DNA of 64,000 bases from Epinephelus fuscoguttatus. Lineage: Eukaryota > Chordata > Actinopteri > Perciformes > Serranidae. The DNA is taken from NCBI RefSeq assembly GCF_011397635.1, contig NC_064762.1:27199617-27263616 (forward strand), in the 5' to 3' direction. Positions within the stretch are counted from its first letter, which is position 1. Every line of letters begins with the position of its first letter. Positions 46,565-59,745 of the stretch are shown here, one piece after another. Under the pieces are notes generated by a model, which had not been told where the DNA came from, searched no databases, and saw only the letters and a program-made list of their open reading frames with translations. Made by a program: the position numbers and the translations under genes.

Positions 46565-46800
46565 TCAATGAAGTCTTTCTATTGCATTAGATCCTTGGCA
46601 GCATGTTGCGACTCTCCTCATGACAGGTTCATCTTTTTCAACTCCAGTGTCACAGCTCTGCGCCAGGTGGTTTTGGGCCTTCCAGGTTTTCTCTTGCCTG
46701 GTGTTGTCCATCTTAAGGTGACTCTTGTGATCCAGCCCTCTTCCATTCTTAGCACATGGCCTAGCCATCTCAAACATATGTGTGTCATTGTGGCTGCCTG
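46565..46800 (-). mobile_element. Non-LTR retrotransposon fragment
   Basis: The minus strand reads LRWLGHVLRMEEGWITRVTL, then GKRKPGRPKTTWRRAVTLEL and, after a TGA, GESQHAAKDLMQ. This is the C-terminal block common in fish RTE-like reverse transcriptase ORFs. At least two stops. Confidence 0.8.
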
Positions 46801-46849
46801 AGTTCTTGTATAGTTGGAGGTTGGAGATTTTGTTTGGCAATAAGATCTG

Positions 46850-48406
46850 ACATATTTGTGTACCCCCTTAAATTAGACACATATCAGGATTTAAAGTGAT
46901 AAGATTATGATTTAAAATGATAAGGTTGTGCATGTAGTTACACTTAAATTCCAAAAATGGGGCGCATAACGTCCACAAATGAGTCAAAAGACAGAAACAA
47001 AGAGGAGGAAAAGTAGGAAGTGAAAACAAAACTTAAAATACAATGAATGCAGTGGAAACGAGTGCAGCTTTTCGTGAGCAGCGTGGAGTAAATGTTGTTA
47101 TATTCTAAAAAGTTTGGTGTTATTGTTGTCCAAGAAGAAGTAAATCCATTCCGGAATATTATTGTGTTGCCAGAGGGTTAAGGAGGACCACGAACTAATG
47201 TGACTATTCTCCAGTGAGTGTGTTTTTCTTTGAGTGCTAGCTTAAAACTGTTAGCTCATGCTCGTTCATGAATGTGGATGGAAAAAAAAAATCGGAGAAA
47301 TGTGAGTTGTTTGTAAAATAACTCAGCACTGTTGAATTCATGTGAAATGTGTGAAGTATTATAATTAGCAGAAACAATAGCTTTGTCAGTTTAATTTTCT
47401 GAAGGCATGTTTTATGTTTTATATTGTGGACATTTGAGAAACAATAAGTTGATAGAAAAGTCAATTGTTAAGATGTTACTAATACTGCATAGTTTAAAGG
47501 AAGAAATGAACTTTAATGAAGGTTAAATTATACGCTATGCAGGTTGGTTTTTTTATGGTCGATTTCTGAGAGAGGACGACTGTGACTCGAGGTGTTTCCA
47601 GCAGCGGGAGGCATTCCGGCCGCTACTGCTACTTCACGTGAAGGAGTCACGAAGCCACTCCATGGATTTGGACGTGCCAGTTTTCCACGCGGATTCCAGA
47701 TAAGATTTGACAATTAAAAGAACATAAGGGGCCCCTATATAGAAACAACTAAGACTGAACTGAGAAGGAAACAAAGTGACTAAAAAAAAACTTTTGACTC
47801 GCTGATCTGAGCTCGAACTAACTTTCTACAATAAGGATCCTACTCTACAGTTGTGGAGAAAGAACTGATAAGACAATTGTTTAAGTACCCGGGTACAGTA
47901 ATTTAAAGTTGGCTAAGTAAGTTTATTTTATTTTTTTGTGGTTATTATATTTACAGAGCTCTGGGAAAAGAGGTACATTTAATTTCATTTTTGAATATGC
48001 ATTACTGTGCTTTGCTTTGTTTAAGTATAACAGAAGGTGAACCAGCATAGTCTGAGAGAAGTGTTTAATTTATTTTTCTATAAATAAATGCACCCAGTTA
48101 TTGCATAAAGTCGTTGTTGTGTTTTACTTAACATCCTTCGACCAGAACCTAGATTTTAGACATTGGTGTTTTGCTATTACTCCCTTACAGTTAGTGTTAC
48201 ATTTGTATCCACTGACAATAGAAAACCATTAATACTGGTAAAAAAAGTTGCATACAGAAATGTTTAATGAAGTTAGACAAGAAAAGCTTAGTCCATCTTC
48301 AGCGTGAGCAATATTAATTCACTAAATCCCTACATTTTTAAAACCCCTTACAGCTGCCTAAATTTCACACCAACATTCACTCCCTGTAGAACTGAAAAGT
48401 AGATGT
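46850..48406. other. No gene seen
   Basis: AT-rich; short frames without domains; no element ends recognised. Confidence 0.4.
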
Positions 48407-48414
48407 AAATTCAT

Positions 48415-49422
48415 TCGGGATGCACCGAATATTCGGTAACCGAATATATTTGGCCAAATGTTGCAAAAAAACCACACATTCGGTATTCGGTGGAATAAGT
48501 TAAAAGCAAGGCCGAATAATAGCGGCGTGTTTTGATAACGCAATCAAACAGTGTGCCTTGACGGGCGGAATAAAATGTCGGCAGTGTGGCGATCCGTCCG
48601 TCACGGCACTCGCATTTGCGACTAAAAATAGTTTTGAGCGAGCAAAATAGGCTTAAATCATTCAGCACGCTGTGCGAGCAGCCTACAGATTTAAACCAGC
48701 AGCAGAAATGAAAGGCGAATCCCACCGATTGTGGGTTGAACGGGGGTCACAGACACAGACAGTAACGTTAATGTATTCCTGTCAAATACAGCGGCCATCG
48801 GCTTACCCAGCGACGGAGAAGTCGGCTCCCATAATATCCTCTTCTTGGTGTCATGATTACCCAGAAGTACCTGAACAGCTGAGCCAGCCGAACACAAACC
48901 GTACGTGACACGTCAGAGGAGAAACGGGCTGTTCATGGCCCACAAACCTCACCGCACTTTAGGGACTGTTCTTTACTTATGAAGGGACTGTTCTTAACTT
49001 GTCAGGGGAGGATGGTGGGTGGTTGATTTTTATTTTATTTATTTATTTTATTTTGATCCCACCTATGTTCATCACTTATTGATGCTGTTTTTGAAGTATG
49101 AATAAGTCAGTAAGTAATTTATTTCATTGAAATATCATTGATGTATTATAGAAAAGTGATTTATCTTTTTATAAATGACAAAAGGCACATCTGCCTCATT
49201 TTCGTTGTGGTATCGTGATACTACTGAGAACCATGATTTTTTCATTGGTATTGCACAGTGGGTCCCAATTTTGGTACCGTGACAACACTAATTTGGAGGG
49301 GGTTCATCTGCAAAAACTAATGACGAACTAAACAACGATATTTGGTACTTGGTATTCAGCCAAGCACTTAATATTATTCGGCTTCGGCTTCGGCCACAAA
49401 TTTTCATTTCGGTGCATCCCTA
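48415..49422. mobile_element. Non-autonomous hAT element with 8-bp target duplication
   Basis: Left end TCGGGATGCACCGAA and right end TTCGGTGCATCCCTA are inverted repeats with one mismatch. AAATTCAT flanks both ends (48407-48414 and 49423-49430). Subterminal CCGAATATTCGG-like motifs repeat on both sides. No transposase domain is recognisable. Confidence 0.92.
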
Positions 49423-49430
49423 AAATTCAT

Positions 49431-51045
49431 CTTGGATTCATGATTATGATTTGAAGTGATTCCAAGAACCCATTTTTAGCACTGACAAAAGTATCTAATA
49501 TGTATGATTAAATATGGGTGGCCGGTGGTGAAGTCAGTAATATTTATTATACACTGCTAACATCTAAATTATCATGCACAACCCTGTTGAGTTTCTGAAC
49601 TTTATGATTTAGTAGTCACAACATGGATACTACGTCCTCCAGTTGGGGGGTTTTGTTGGTGGTTTACAAACACAACTACTGCCATCTCTGGGTATAAGGA
49701 CTTACTTCTTCCCATGCAGCTGCAGTACAATGTTTGTATTTGCTTGGCTGTGGTCTCTGAGGTTGGCTTTGTGTGCCAGAGCCCTCATGTGTGAATGTCA
49801 TACATAAATCTAAACATGTGGTGGATTGGTGTTCAGCTGGGAAGCCCAACATGTAGACATAGAAATGACAGACCACAGAGACAAAAGTGAGACATTATGC
49901 ATGCAGGGATGGACTGCCTGCCTCTTTCTCTGTCACCCAAGAAAGTTTTCAAAGTTATTGCTGTTATTATCCCCAACTATTCCATAATAATGCAGTATTC
50001 ATTATACACACACTCCTGTGCTCTCCTCCTTTCATTGCAGATGGAGCTTCCACTTTCTGCCTGCTGTCTGCTGGGTTTTAGGGGTTCTGATGCCACTCAT
50101 TGGCTATTGAATAATGACCCTGAGAGACCCAGCTTTAGCCTAATCCCTACTTGAAAGCTATCCTTCCTCTAATTCAATCCCTCTTTAAACCCTCGCTGGA
50201 GACAGACAAGTGCCGCATAACACACACACACACACATACATACACACCTGGATTAATGCTGCCAGATTTGAGTGGCTGTTCCAACAACATACTGGAACTG
50301 AATAATGACACTCACTTCAAGGAAATCAGGGTAACATTTAAAGCAGGGATTTTACTGCTTACAGTGGCACTGATTCTAGGACAAGTACTCTTTGGGGATG
50401 ACATTTATCCACTTGGTTCATTTTTATTTAAAAAACTGGGAGTCATGCAGTTAATGTTTACAATAAACATGATGTGGCAGATTTTTGACTGAGAACTAAA
50501 CTGGCTGCAGGGTCTTAATTGATCAAGAACCAAAAGCGTGTAACGTTTTGTCTGAGGAGTTAATCCATAAGGGGTTTAGATGATACCAATTAAAATCCTC
50601 GGTTACAGTTTACAGGGACATACTGCCTGTTGGTTGGCGTACTGTACACTTTATGTGATACAAAATCATGAACTGAAAAAATGAGCCACAGTCTCAATGA
50701 AATCCGATCCAATTGTCTGAGGATCAGCTTTTTTTTTCGAAGTCACAGGATCATTATTCTCTCTCGCGCACATTTTCAGATTAGTTTTTCAGTCTATGTC
50801 TTTCGGGGAAATAAAATTCAACTTGGGGATAGTATACATTGTATAATATTGATTACAAACTATTTTTTTTAGTCAGCATCAAGTTTATTCTTGACCTTGG
50901 CAATGTTAACAAAAAAATCCCAGCTCGAGATCCTTACCTACTTTTTCCAGAGGTCCAGACCATATATCAAATGGTCTTCATCATTAGCAGACAGAGTTTT
51001 CAAACATAATAGTAGTTATGATCAACGCATTCTCTCTCTGATCTC
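49431..51045. other. No gene seen
   Basis: Contains a short (CA)n tract at 50221-50236. The longest frame (50151-50492, 113 codons) begins without a recognisable domain or splice context. Confidence 0.4.
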
Positions 51046-51049
51046 ATCA

Positions 51050-51510
51050 CCTATCAACATTTGGTCATGGACCCTCCATGTCCAGGTACAACGTGAAAGG
51101 TATCCTGGGTGCGCTGGTTGTTGACGTGTCAAGTTCTGTTACATGCATTGTCTTCTTTTAAAATACACTTTACAGTTTATATACTGTCTATTAACATGTG
51201 AATTGACGGGGTTTTTTTCTCCAACAACTAACGCACGTGGTTTGGTTAAGTCAACAAAAGCATGTCGTTGGGTTTAGGGAAAAAAAAAGATTTTGGCTTT
51301 AGAATCTTATGAGACACAAACACCACTCTCCCGGGTGAAAGTCGATGTTTATTACCACTCCCGCCCGGCCGATGCCAATGAGCACTGTTAAACTATAACG
51401 CCGACTGGCTGCGTATCATGCCGATGTTGAAGGACGCCGTTTTTGATCAGTTTATAATGCCACAAGTCACTGCCCAAGTGCTGGATTTTAGTGACTTCGG
51501 AGTGGGACTG
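51050..51510. repeat. Dispersed repeat, uninterrupted relative of 30660-30853 plus 34141-34230
   Basis: Shares TGTCAAGTTCTGTTACATGCAT-type sequence with 30750-30770 and the GCCACAAGTCACTGCCCAAG block with 34180. It shows what the 30.8-kb hAT-like element inserted into. Family unknown. Confidence 0.65.
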
Positions 51511-53100
51511 GGTTCTTTTGATTCCATCCTCAGCCCTTGTCAACAATAACATCCTCTAACTTCTAATGTGTGATAAAGAAAGCTAGTAAGTGGTCCGAGG
51601 CTTCGGCTGCATCAGTGTGTCACAGCTTACCAGGATATTTACAAAGTCCAATGGTACGATTTCCAACACTGTCAAACATACAGATGCTCTTCTATTAAAA
51701 TGATATGGAGATGCTGTATTGAGGATGTATTGTATGTAATGCACATCACTAGCCACCAGAGGACAGTCGCTACTGGTGGAACAGCCAGCTGAGCTGAGAA
51801 AGACTGTGACTGCGGGTGGTGAAGATAAAACAGGAGTGGTAAACTGTTGGCCAGCCGTGACAGACAGCAGGGAAATACAGCATGTAGAGCCAGAATGTTT
51901 TCACACATAACTCTGTGAATTAAGAGTTTAATTCCACCAAACCAGAGTTGGTGATTTTTGGAATAAATGAGAGACTAACCAAGACAGTTTAACTGAGTTT
52001 ACTTTGTTTCTGTTGATTTTAAGTGAAGTGTGTTTTAAGATGAGTTAACAAGGCAATAAAGCTTGTGTGAGTTCAGTGTAGGGAGAAACTTGAATCAAGA
52101 AGGTGTACGGTTCTGTTATTCTGTGTAACAAGGAAATTGGGTGTAACAGTATTTCCTTTGTTGACATTTTGTGAGTTTTTCAAAACTTTAAAAGCAAAAA
52201 CTTGTGTTTCAACACAGACTAAAAAGTAGCTGTAGACTGTAGTAATAATGGACCTAGCTACTGTAACATCACATATTTGTGGACTCCTGTTTTGAAGCCT
52301 TGACTTTGTCATGATGGTCGTCGCCATCGTGGTTTTTTGGAGCCAGAATGGACCATACTTAGGCGAGAGGCTAGTGGAGAAACGAGGGGTGGATCCGACT
52401 GAGAAGCAAAGGACACTATCAGCACACAGCCTGTAACTCAAAGCAGCCTGCTCTTAAGTATGTGTAAACTTAAGCCCTAATAAGATGTAAATGGATGAGT
52501 TATTTAATATTCAACTCCCCATGCAGTTGTTAGGAATGAGGAAATTAACTACAGAGACCAGAACAGTTTTTTTGTACCAGGCTGTAAACATATTTGTTTA
52601 TGCTGTAAAGTTGGGCATTTTAACATAGGGGTCTATGGGGATTTAGTCTGAGTGGGCGGAAGTCCGCTGCATAGATCAGCCTCTCATTGGGCAGAATGAG
52701 CCACCCGCTGAAGTCCCGCCCTACCACCTCTGGTTGCGTTTTCAACACATCCTTTACTATCTTTTGCAGTGTTTGATCTTGCGGGGATGTAGCCATTTTT
52801 CTGCCATGGTTTGTGTCCTGTAGGCGATATTTTTGTGGGCGTGTTACACCAAAACCTATTTCCCCCCAGCAGTATTTTTGCAAGCGCACCGTTGCTGTGG
52901 CACCACCCAGAACAATTGTGATTGGTTGAAAGAAATACAAGCAGCCGGGGCATTTTTTCTCCAATCTTAAAGTGAGTCGGCCCAGCCAGACCTTTCTTTT
53001 CTTGAGAAAGATGGGGATTGGCTGGCTTCTGGAACCACCCTCAAGTGGCCATTCAAAGAACTGCAGTTTTTGGCACTTGCGTGTTGGCCTCATTTTTCAG
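51511..53100. other. No gene; open frame of 157 codons is probably repeat-derived
   Basis: The minus-strand frame 52620-53093 is open for 157 codons but has no signal, domain or splice context. An overlapping second frame is also long. The phrase types (GCCACCCGCTGAAGTCCCGC, GATTGGCTGGCTTCTGG) look like interspersed repeat DNA. 52073-52441 is likewise unsupported. Confidence 0.4.
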
Positions 53101-56100
53101 CCCCAGAGGTTGCCATTTGGTTATACATTATTGAGTGTTTTTCAGAATGAAGCAGCAGTTGTGGTTCTGAAATAAACTGTGACTTAATCAACAAGCATCA
53201 GCATTTATGGGACGGATATCCAAATTTTATAAGCATATGTGCCGATTAAGCAATCGACAAACCTGCAACAATTTATTTATCAAATGCTAGTTTTCATATT
53301 AAAGCAGGTAACATTTTTACAGTTTAAGTTATCTTTTTCAGTCATATTTTTAACCAGAACATCTTGCTCATGACAATATTTCATTATTATGTACAGCTGT
53401 GTGTGTTTGTTCAACTACGCCTTGTAATGGAGAAGAAGCAACCTCTAGCAAACCATAATCTGCACTTTCTTGCAGAGGCAGTTAGGACACAAACACACAT
53501 TCACGAACACCCTTGGTTGACTTTGTTTATTTCTCACCACACAGAGAATACATTACATCCTGCTTGTCAGAGGACTTTCCAAACATATTCAGACAATACA
53601 AATGATAATTACATCTATGTCCACACAGAAAGAAGGCAAGCCATTTAGGAGAATGAACCCAGACACTGGCTCGGCTGAGTTGGAATTATTTCAAAAGAAG
53701 AATTTCTGTGAATGTTTTCTGTCACACCACAGTAGCCCATTAGACCCCAGTTGAGTTTCTTGTAACATCATTGTCAACAAAAAACACAGGGGATTGGAGC
53801 ATTTTTAGAAACAATATAACTACATTCAGGAGGCTGCTTCTCAAATCAAAAATGCAAGAAACTCTGTGGCCATAAAACCATCTCAGGAATAAACAGAAAC
53901 CAGCAGACACCTGTCACTGAGATGTGGAGAAAACATGCAAGTACAAAATGTGTCTATGATATATGTATCTGCAACAGCTGTACAAGCCTGTTGGGCTGCC
54001 AGGCCAACATCAACAGCGTCTTAGACTTTTTTGATGCCTTGTCTAAAAATATGTTGCTTTCAAATGTGTTTCTTCTCCCTTCAATTGTAACTTTCTGCAA
54101 CATGGGAAGAAATGAGTAAGTATGGATTTTGTTTTTCAAACTGGGTGAATGAAAGGAACATCCAAGTGTTCTTTGACACCCAGTGTTGTCTCTGAGAGAT
54201 GAGCAGGTACAAACACACGAGGGATCCTTGTATTCTTAAAATGTCTGACATTCATATTGGAGACAATTTCAAAAATGATCTAAACCATGGGAAATGTTTG
54301 AAGATGCTATGAATTTATACGGTCAAATGGTGAACCACAGTCTTGACCTGGACGGGGTGACAGTTCTGTCCAAACACATTACCAATTTCTGACAAATTAA
54401 TCGAAATAAAAACTTATTTTCACAGAGCATTGTTTTTTTCCCCCCTACTGTTGCCACTGTAGATTGTGGGCGCAGCTAATCCAGTTAATACGGCAATAGC
54501 TTCACTCAATTGAGCCAATCAAATTGATTGTTTATCGTGTGTAGACAGTTCACTGGCGAGAACAACAGCATGACAGAGATGCGATGACACCATAAAGTAA
54601 CTGACGTGGTGCTGTCTGGCTACAGACTGTGGCTGAGACCAACCAAAGTAGCACTACACTCCTTGACCATGTTTGGATTGACTTCTCTGTGCTATGACCT
54701 ATGAGAATTATTACAGTTAAGCAATGTTTCAGGCTTACATGCACATAACAATGGTACTAACTTAATCTTAAATCTTAAATAATTAAGATTCAAACTCCTG
54801 GCAGGGCAGTCACAGGCCCATTTCTCTCACTAGAAAAGGAAGTACCAATAAATAAAAATATGAATTAAGACAGAGGGGACTGCTCAAAGATTTGCACTTT
54901 TTTTTTGTCTTGTTTTATTTTACATGAAATGTAGGCCTTTAGTCCATTGTGCTGGAAGTCATTTTATCTATAGTAGAGATAGAATATTTGTTTTCCATAC
55001 GTTAACAGTATCCTGGTCTGAAAATGGACAGTAAGTACTGTTAAAATGAAATGGAAATGCACATTGTTAATTTTATTTGATAGGCATAGGGGTAAGCTAT
55101 AGAATGCAATTAATGTCGGCCTTACACCAGATTACTTTTCAATTTATTTCAATGTTGCAAACAAAATTCCAGTGTCAAGATAAAATCACATGAGCTTTAC
55201 CATAGTCAGTGTTCGCTCCTGTGATTTTGATCGTTGGTGTAGCGTGGTCATAAAACTCGATCGCAGCTGTGTTCAGTCCTTCTTTTTTTCATCTTGACAT
55301 TACGACAAAATCATATGGTTAATATTATTTTAAGTTTTTAGTCTTGTCTCATGCAAATACTGCAACTCAGTGATGTGAACATTGTCAACAACCAGTAAGT
55401 GCACTCTAGCACCAAACAAGAAGCAGCAAACAGTGTAGACAGTAAACGTGGAGGGGACTCAGCAGAGGCAAGAGCATCAAAAAAGTCTCGGTTCTCTTGG
55501 ACTGTGGACAAGGAGGACTGGTGGAGTTGTGGAATGAACAAGAGTGCGTGTTTAATTTAAAGGCAACAAATCCAAAATGTCCAGTTTGTACAAACATACA
55601 GTTTATGATTATAGATTACATTGATGCCAAATTGAGTACTGTTGACATATGACACCTTTTACCTTGTGTTTCTAGGATAATGTGGTTTTGCAGACACAAA
55701 AGAAACTGTTAATATGTCATATTTCATAAAGGGAGTTTGGCGCAGTATTTTCCACCAGGAGCAGGATGGGAAATAATCTCAAAAGGAATCTAGTCTAGTC
55801 TAGTCTTGCAAATAGTGACCCTGCAAGATCCCCAGTCCTTGCAAAATGTTATAGTGTGTGACAAAAAACTCATTTTGTCTTTAGATGTGAGAGGGTGTCA
55901 GACTTTCTTGTTTAAGAAGTCTTTTCAAAGTCTTTTCAGAGTATTCTAGTGTATAGTAGGCATCAGTCATTATAAGGTTCAGACCTTTGCTGGGAGAAAA
56001 TGTTAGTGACTGGACGTCTTTTTATTTCAATGGAATACCCCTGGTGTATGGGCTCCCTCATTTAATGAGATGAATCAATATGGGATAAAAGCTTTTATGT

Positions 56101-56511
56101 GGAATCACCTTCTTGGAGGACTTATTGAAATGACTAGGAGTCTTTTTGTTAGCATAACACTAGATTCTTACATGAAAATGAACTACAGAAGTGCTTCGGA
56201 AACACATTTTTGCTCCTGATAGAACAAAATTACCACTACAGATAAAGTTCCCATGTATCCTCCATTTCTCAGGGTTCTTTGGTGTCTTTTCAAAATTAAA
56301 ATGTTTGCACGGTTCGTTTTTCTTCTCTTCTCTTCCTTTCACAAGTTCAGGACGGAAAAAAAGCTCTTCTAGTGACGACATCGGTGTCAAAGTCAGAAAA
56401 TCATTTCTTGGAAATACAGAGAGCTGAAATGAAGCGGGAGGCACGAGGAATGGATTCTCAACGCCACCTTGCAAACCCACTGCCTGCTCCTCAGGCTTTT
56501 GATATACAGCT

Positions 56512-56513
<2 letters not shown>

Positions 56514-56543
<30 letters not shown>
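56514..56543. repeat. (CA)n microsatellite
   Basis: About 15 CA units. Confidence 0.95.
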
Positions 56544-56549
<6 letters not shown>

Positions 56550-56719
56550 CTCTACCTCATCATTGCCACAGAGCATGGAAGATGAAAAACCCATGAGTGT
56601 ACGCATTTTGATTCTTAAATCAACAGTGTTTTGATTTTGGTTTTGCTACAGCAGAGCGTGAAGCAGCTTATTATCTGCTTCATTACTGGCAGGAGGACAG
56701 GGACGCGCCTGTGTGTGTC

Positions 56720-56723
<4 letters not shown>

Positions 56724-56752
<29 letters not shown>
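56724..56752. repeat. (GT)n microsatellite
   Basis: About 14 uninterrupted GT units, in opposite sense to the CA tract 180 bases away. Confidence 0.95.
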
Positions 56753-56755
<3 letters not shown>

Positions 56756-58040
56756 CGCCTGTATGTGTGTTTTCCTCTCTATGTGTGTGTGAGCCAAAAA
56801 GTTAACCAAGCCCATCCCATTGTTTTATGAGAAACTCATACAGTTTTCCATCCAGCAGAGGTGGGTGTGGGAACATCTCACATCAAATAAAGTGATAGAT
56901 TGCATTGAAAATCATTTTCTGGCTCCCACAGACACATATGCAGTTAGTAGATAAAACATTTTATTAAGTCACAGCACTGAAGTTACTGAACTATATTTCC
57001 ATTTCTTCACCATCAGGGGTGCATCAAAACGAATGCACCTTGTTATGTGACAGTGCACACCACTGTATTTTTGTTCAAGGAAAAAGTTAGATGAGAAGAT
57101 CCATTCCACTTCTATGTCTTTATGGTAAAAAATGTATGGAAGTCATGTCAGCAGCTGCTTAGCTTAGCTTAGCTTAGGGGTCAACAGCTTGCCCGGCTCT
57201 GTTCAAAGGTAGTACCCTTAAAGCTCTTTTCTAATCTTTTCCCAACAAAATAAGTGCAAATATGCGAATAAAATATAGATTTAAACACAGAAAAATATCC
57301 ACTAAAAATAAGCAAAAGACGTCTGTTGTAGTTCCCGTTCCAACCCGGTTCTCCACATCTGCTGGGTCGATCTATAATCGGGCTGTAAATTAAACCTGGC
57401 TTTAGTATAGACAAAATGCCAGAACAGGACGGATCTTAAAATTTAGCCAACCAAACACTTGTCGTAAGAAGAGGAGAGAGCAACAAAAGTATCCATAGAA
57501 ATATGAATTGTCTCCCAGATCTCTTGTCTCATCGGCTGAGATTTGAAAGATGGTACACAGTTGATCCGGAGCGACATATCTGTGTGTAAACTGTGTGTAA
57601 CATATTTAGGGGTGATGTCAACCTCGAGTCCCTGTTAGTGTCTGTCCCTTTGCATAATTGTGTGTTTTGTCCGTGAACCGTCTGCATTTGTGTGTGTTTG
57701 TGTGTAAGAGAGAGACAAATGAAGGGCTGCGCTAAGAGGTTTCCTGTCTGAACTTGAGCGCTCTGAGGTCTGCTGTGGCAGATAGGACTGCTGCCTTTGT
57801 TCACATTACAACCCTAATTAGGCAGAGCATTGTGTGTGAGAAATACGAGAGCGTTTCTCAGCGCGCTTGTGTGTGCGTGTGTGTTGTGTGTGACTGGGAT
57901 ATAGAGAGTGACAGCTGAATGTTGCCACCAGCACGCTCTGCTTGTCTCCTTGTTTCACTTCAGACCAGCCGAGTGAACTGCTGGCTGCAGGCCAGATGGA
58001 AAACACATGCACACACAATTCTGTGCTTGTATATTTGTGA

Positions 58041-59745
58041 CAACCTGATCTCACAGAAATGCGTGAAATGACCACGACCTCTCAACACCACATTCTGTGG
58101 TGGTAGCATGTAATAGGTTGAAATTACGTGACCGTACCACGGAAACAATGCCAATGTAAAGTCAATTAGGATCCTTTTTCATGGTGGACACACGGATTCC
58201 CTGATTCAACGACGTCACGTCAACCTCGTTTTCCTCAATAATATCTTTAACATTCCTGTACACACACAAAAACACGGAAGTTTCCTTGATAACTCAACAA
58301 TGTGACAGGTTAATGTCAAGGCCGTAAACTAAAATAAATGTATTTTGCCAGCTTTTGATAGCGTAGGGCTTTAAGAGCATTGTGCTGTGGGCGGATGGGG
58401 TGCGTTCCACTACTGTTTTGTAGCTACTGTCTGCCGTCTGTGGGCTTAATGCCATTTCAGATTGCCGTCTGTCTGCCGTAACCAAATCCAAATGTCACCA
58501 ATAAATAAATAAATAAATAAATAAGAAGAAAAAAATAAGGCTGAGCACGGAAGAACCAGAAAAGAAACACCATCACATGGAGCCGTCTGCCCCCGGCAAC
58601 CAGACCACCCTCCACTCCACCAGGGGAAAGCGGACTCCAAGCCAGCGCCACAGAACCAGCGGCCAAAAAATGAAAAAATCTAAACTTTGTCGTAGAGCTA
58701 AACCAAATACATCATTGGAAAGGTCTCAACCTGGAGAGTAACATATGTCAGTATGAAGATTCTACATGGCTTCTGCTTTCAGCCATTCACCTTTGAACCT
58801 TGACCTCAGTGCATGTTTGAGGGCTTATAACTCAGCAACTAAAGGGGGTACAGACATGGGACCAACTGTTATAGAAAGCTCTTGACCTCAACTATCATGT
58901 GAGTGTAGTCAACAACTGGGAGTGCTGTCAGATATGGGTAAAATATGGATAAAATTAATTTTCACCCATTTAGAAATTAGATATTTAAAATCTGATTACA
59001 CAAGTGTGTTTACCATCCCCTTAAAGTCCACAGTGTACTCTCAATTCAGTATTTACAACTTCCAAATCTGGGAAAAACACCTATCTTTTTTAAAAACTGA
59101 ACTAGTTATTACACTGCAGCTAGATGAACTATGTTAAGAAAAAGTAAAGATGTTGGCTAATTTTTGATATTTTAGCTAATACGCTATAAACAGCATTTTT
59201 GGGATGGTAAGTTTTTTGCGGCTTGCAAAATAGAGTTGTAAAAAGATAGATCTACTGAATATATCAAATGTCCAGTGAAGCTGAACTAGTAATGACACTG
59301 CACCTAGATGAAGAAAAAGTAAAAGCAAAAGTAAAGATGATGGTTAATTTTAGATATTTTAGCAAGTTCTCTAGAAACGGCATTTTTGGGACTCCGGTTG
59401 TAGAGTTGTCAAATAGTGACGTAAAAAAGTAAATCTACTGAATATATCAAATATTTAGTACAGCAGAACTATCATTTTATTATTATCATTATTGGTGGGA
59501 AATTACAACAGAGGAATATATTTGCCGTTTTAATATCAAGAACACTCTTGTGTTTTTATGTGTATACAGGACGTTATTGAATCAGGGAATTCGTGTGTCC
59601 ACCACGAAAAAGGATCCTAATTGACTTTACATTGGCATTGTTTCCATGGTACCGGCATGCAATTTCAACCCATTACGTGCTGCCACTATGGAATGCGGTG
59701 TTAAGAGGTCGTGGTCATTTCACGTATTTCTGTGAGATCAGGTTG
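58041..59745. mobile_element. Foldback-like element with 169-bp inverted arms
   Basis: Left arm 58041-58209 begins CAACCTGATCTCACAGAAAT. Right arm 59577-59745 is its reverse complement over the full length with scattered mismatches (most in the region 40-90 bases from the end). The 1.37-kb interior has an (AATA)n tract at 58499-58524, a weak internal repetition (TCTACTGAATATATCAAAT at about 59251 and 59432) and no transposase-like frame. No target duplication recognised. Confidence 0.8.

Larger units (their letters stand above)
53101..58040. other. Long stretch without a supported gene
   Basis: Only chance frames. Notable are (CA)n at 56514-56543 and (GT)n at 56724-56752, which are complementary and 180 bases apart, a GCTTA pentamer run at 57158-57178, and CTAGT repeats near 55790-55804. 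Confidence 0.5.

Noticed and set aside
52620..53093. 157-codon minus-strand open frame as a gene
   Set aside because: No domain, signal or splice context; an overlapping frame is also open; sequence looks like interspersed repeat DNA.
56514..56752. CA and GT tracts as a regulatory hairpin
   Set aside because: Complementary dinucleotide tracts this close are common by chance in fish DNA; no supporting feature was seen.
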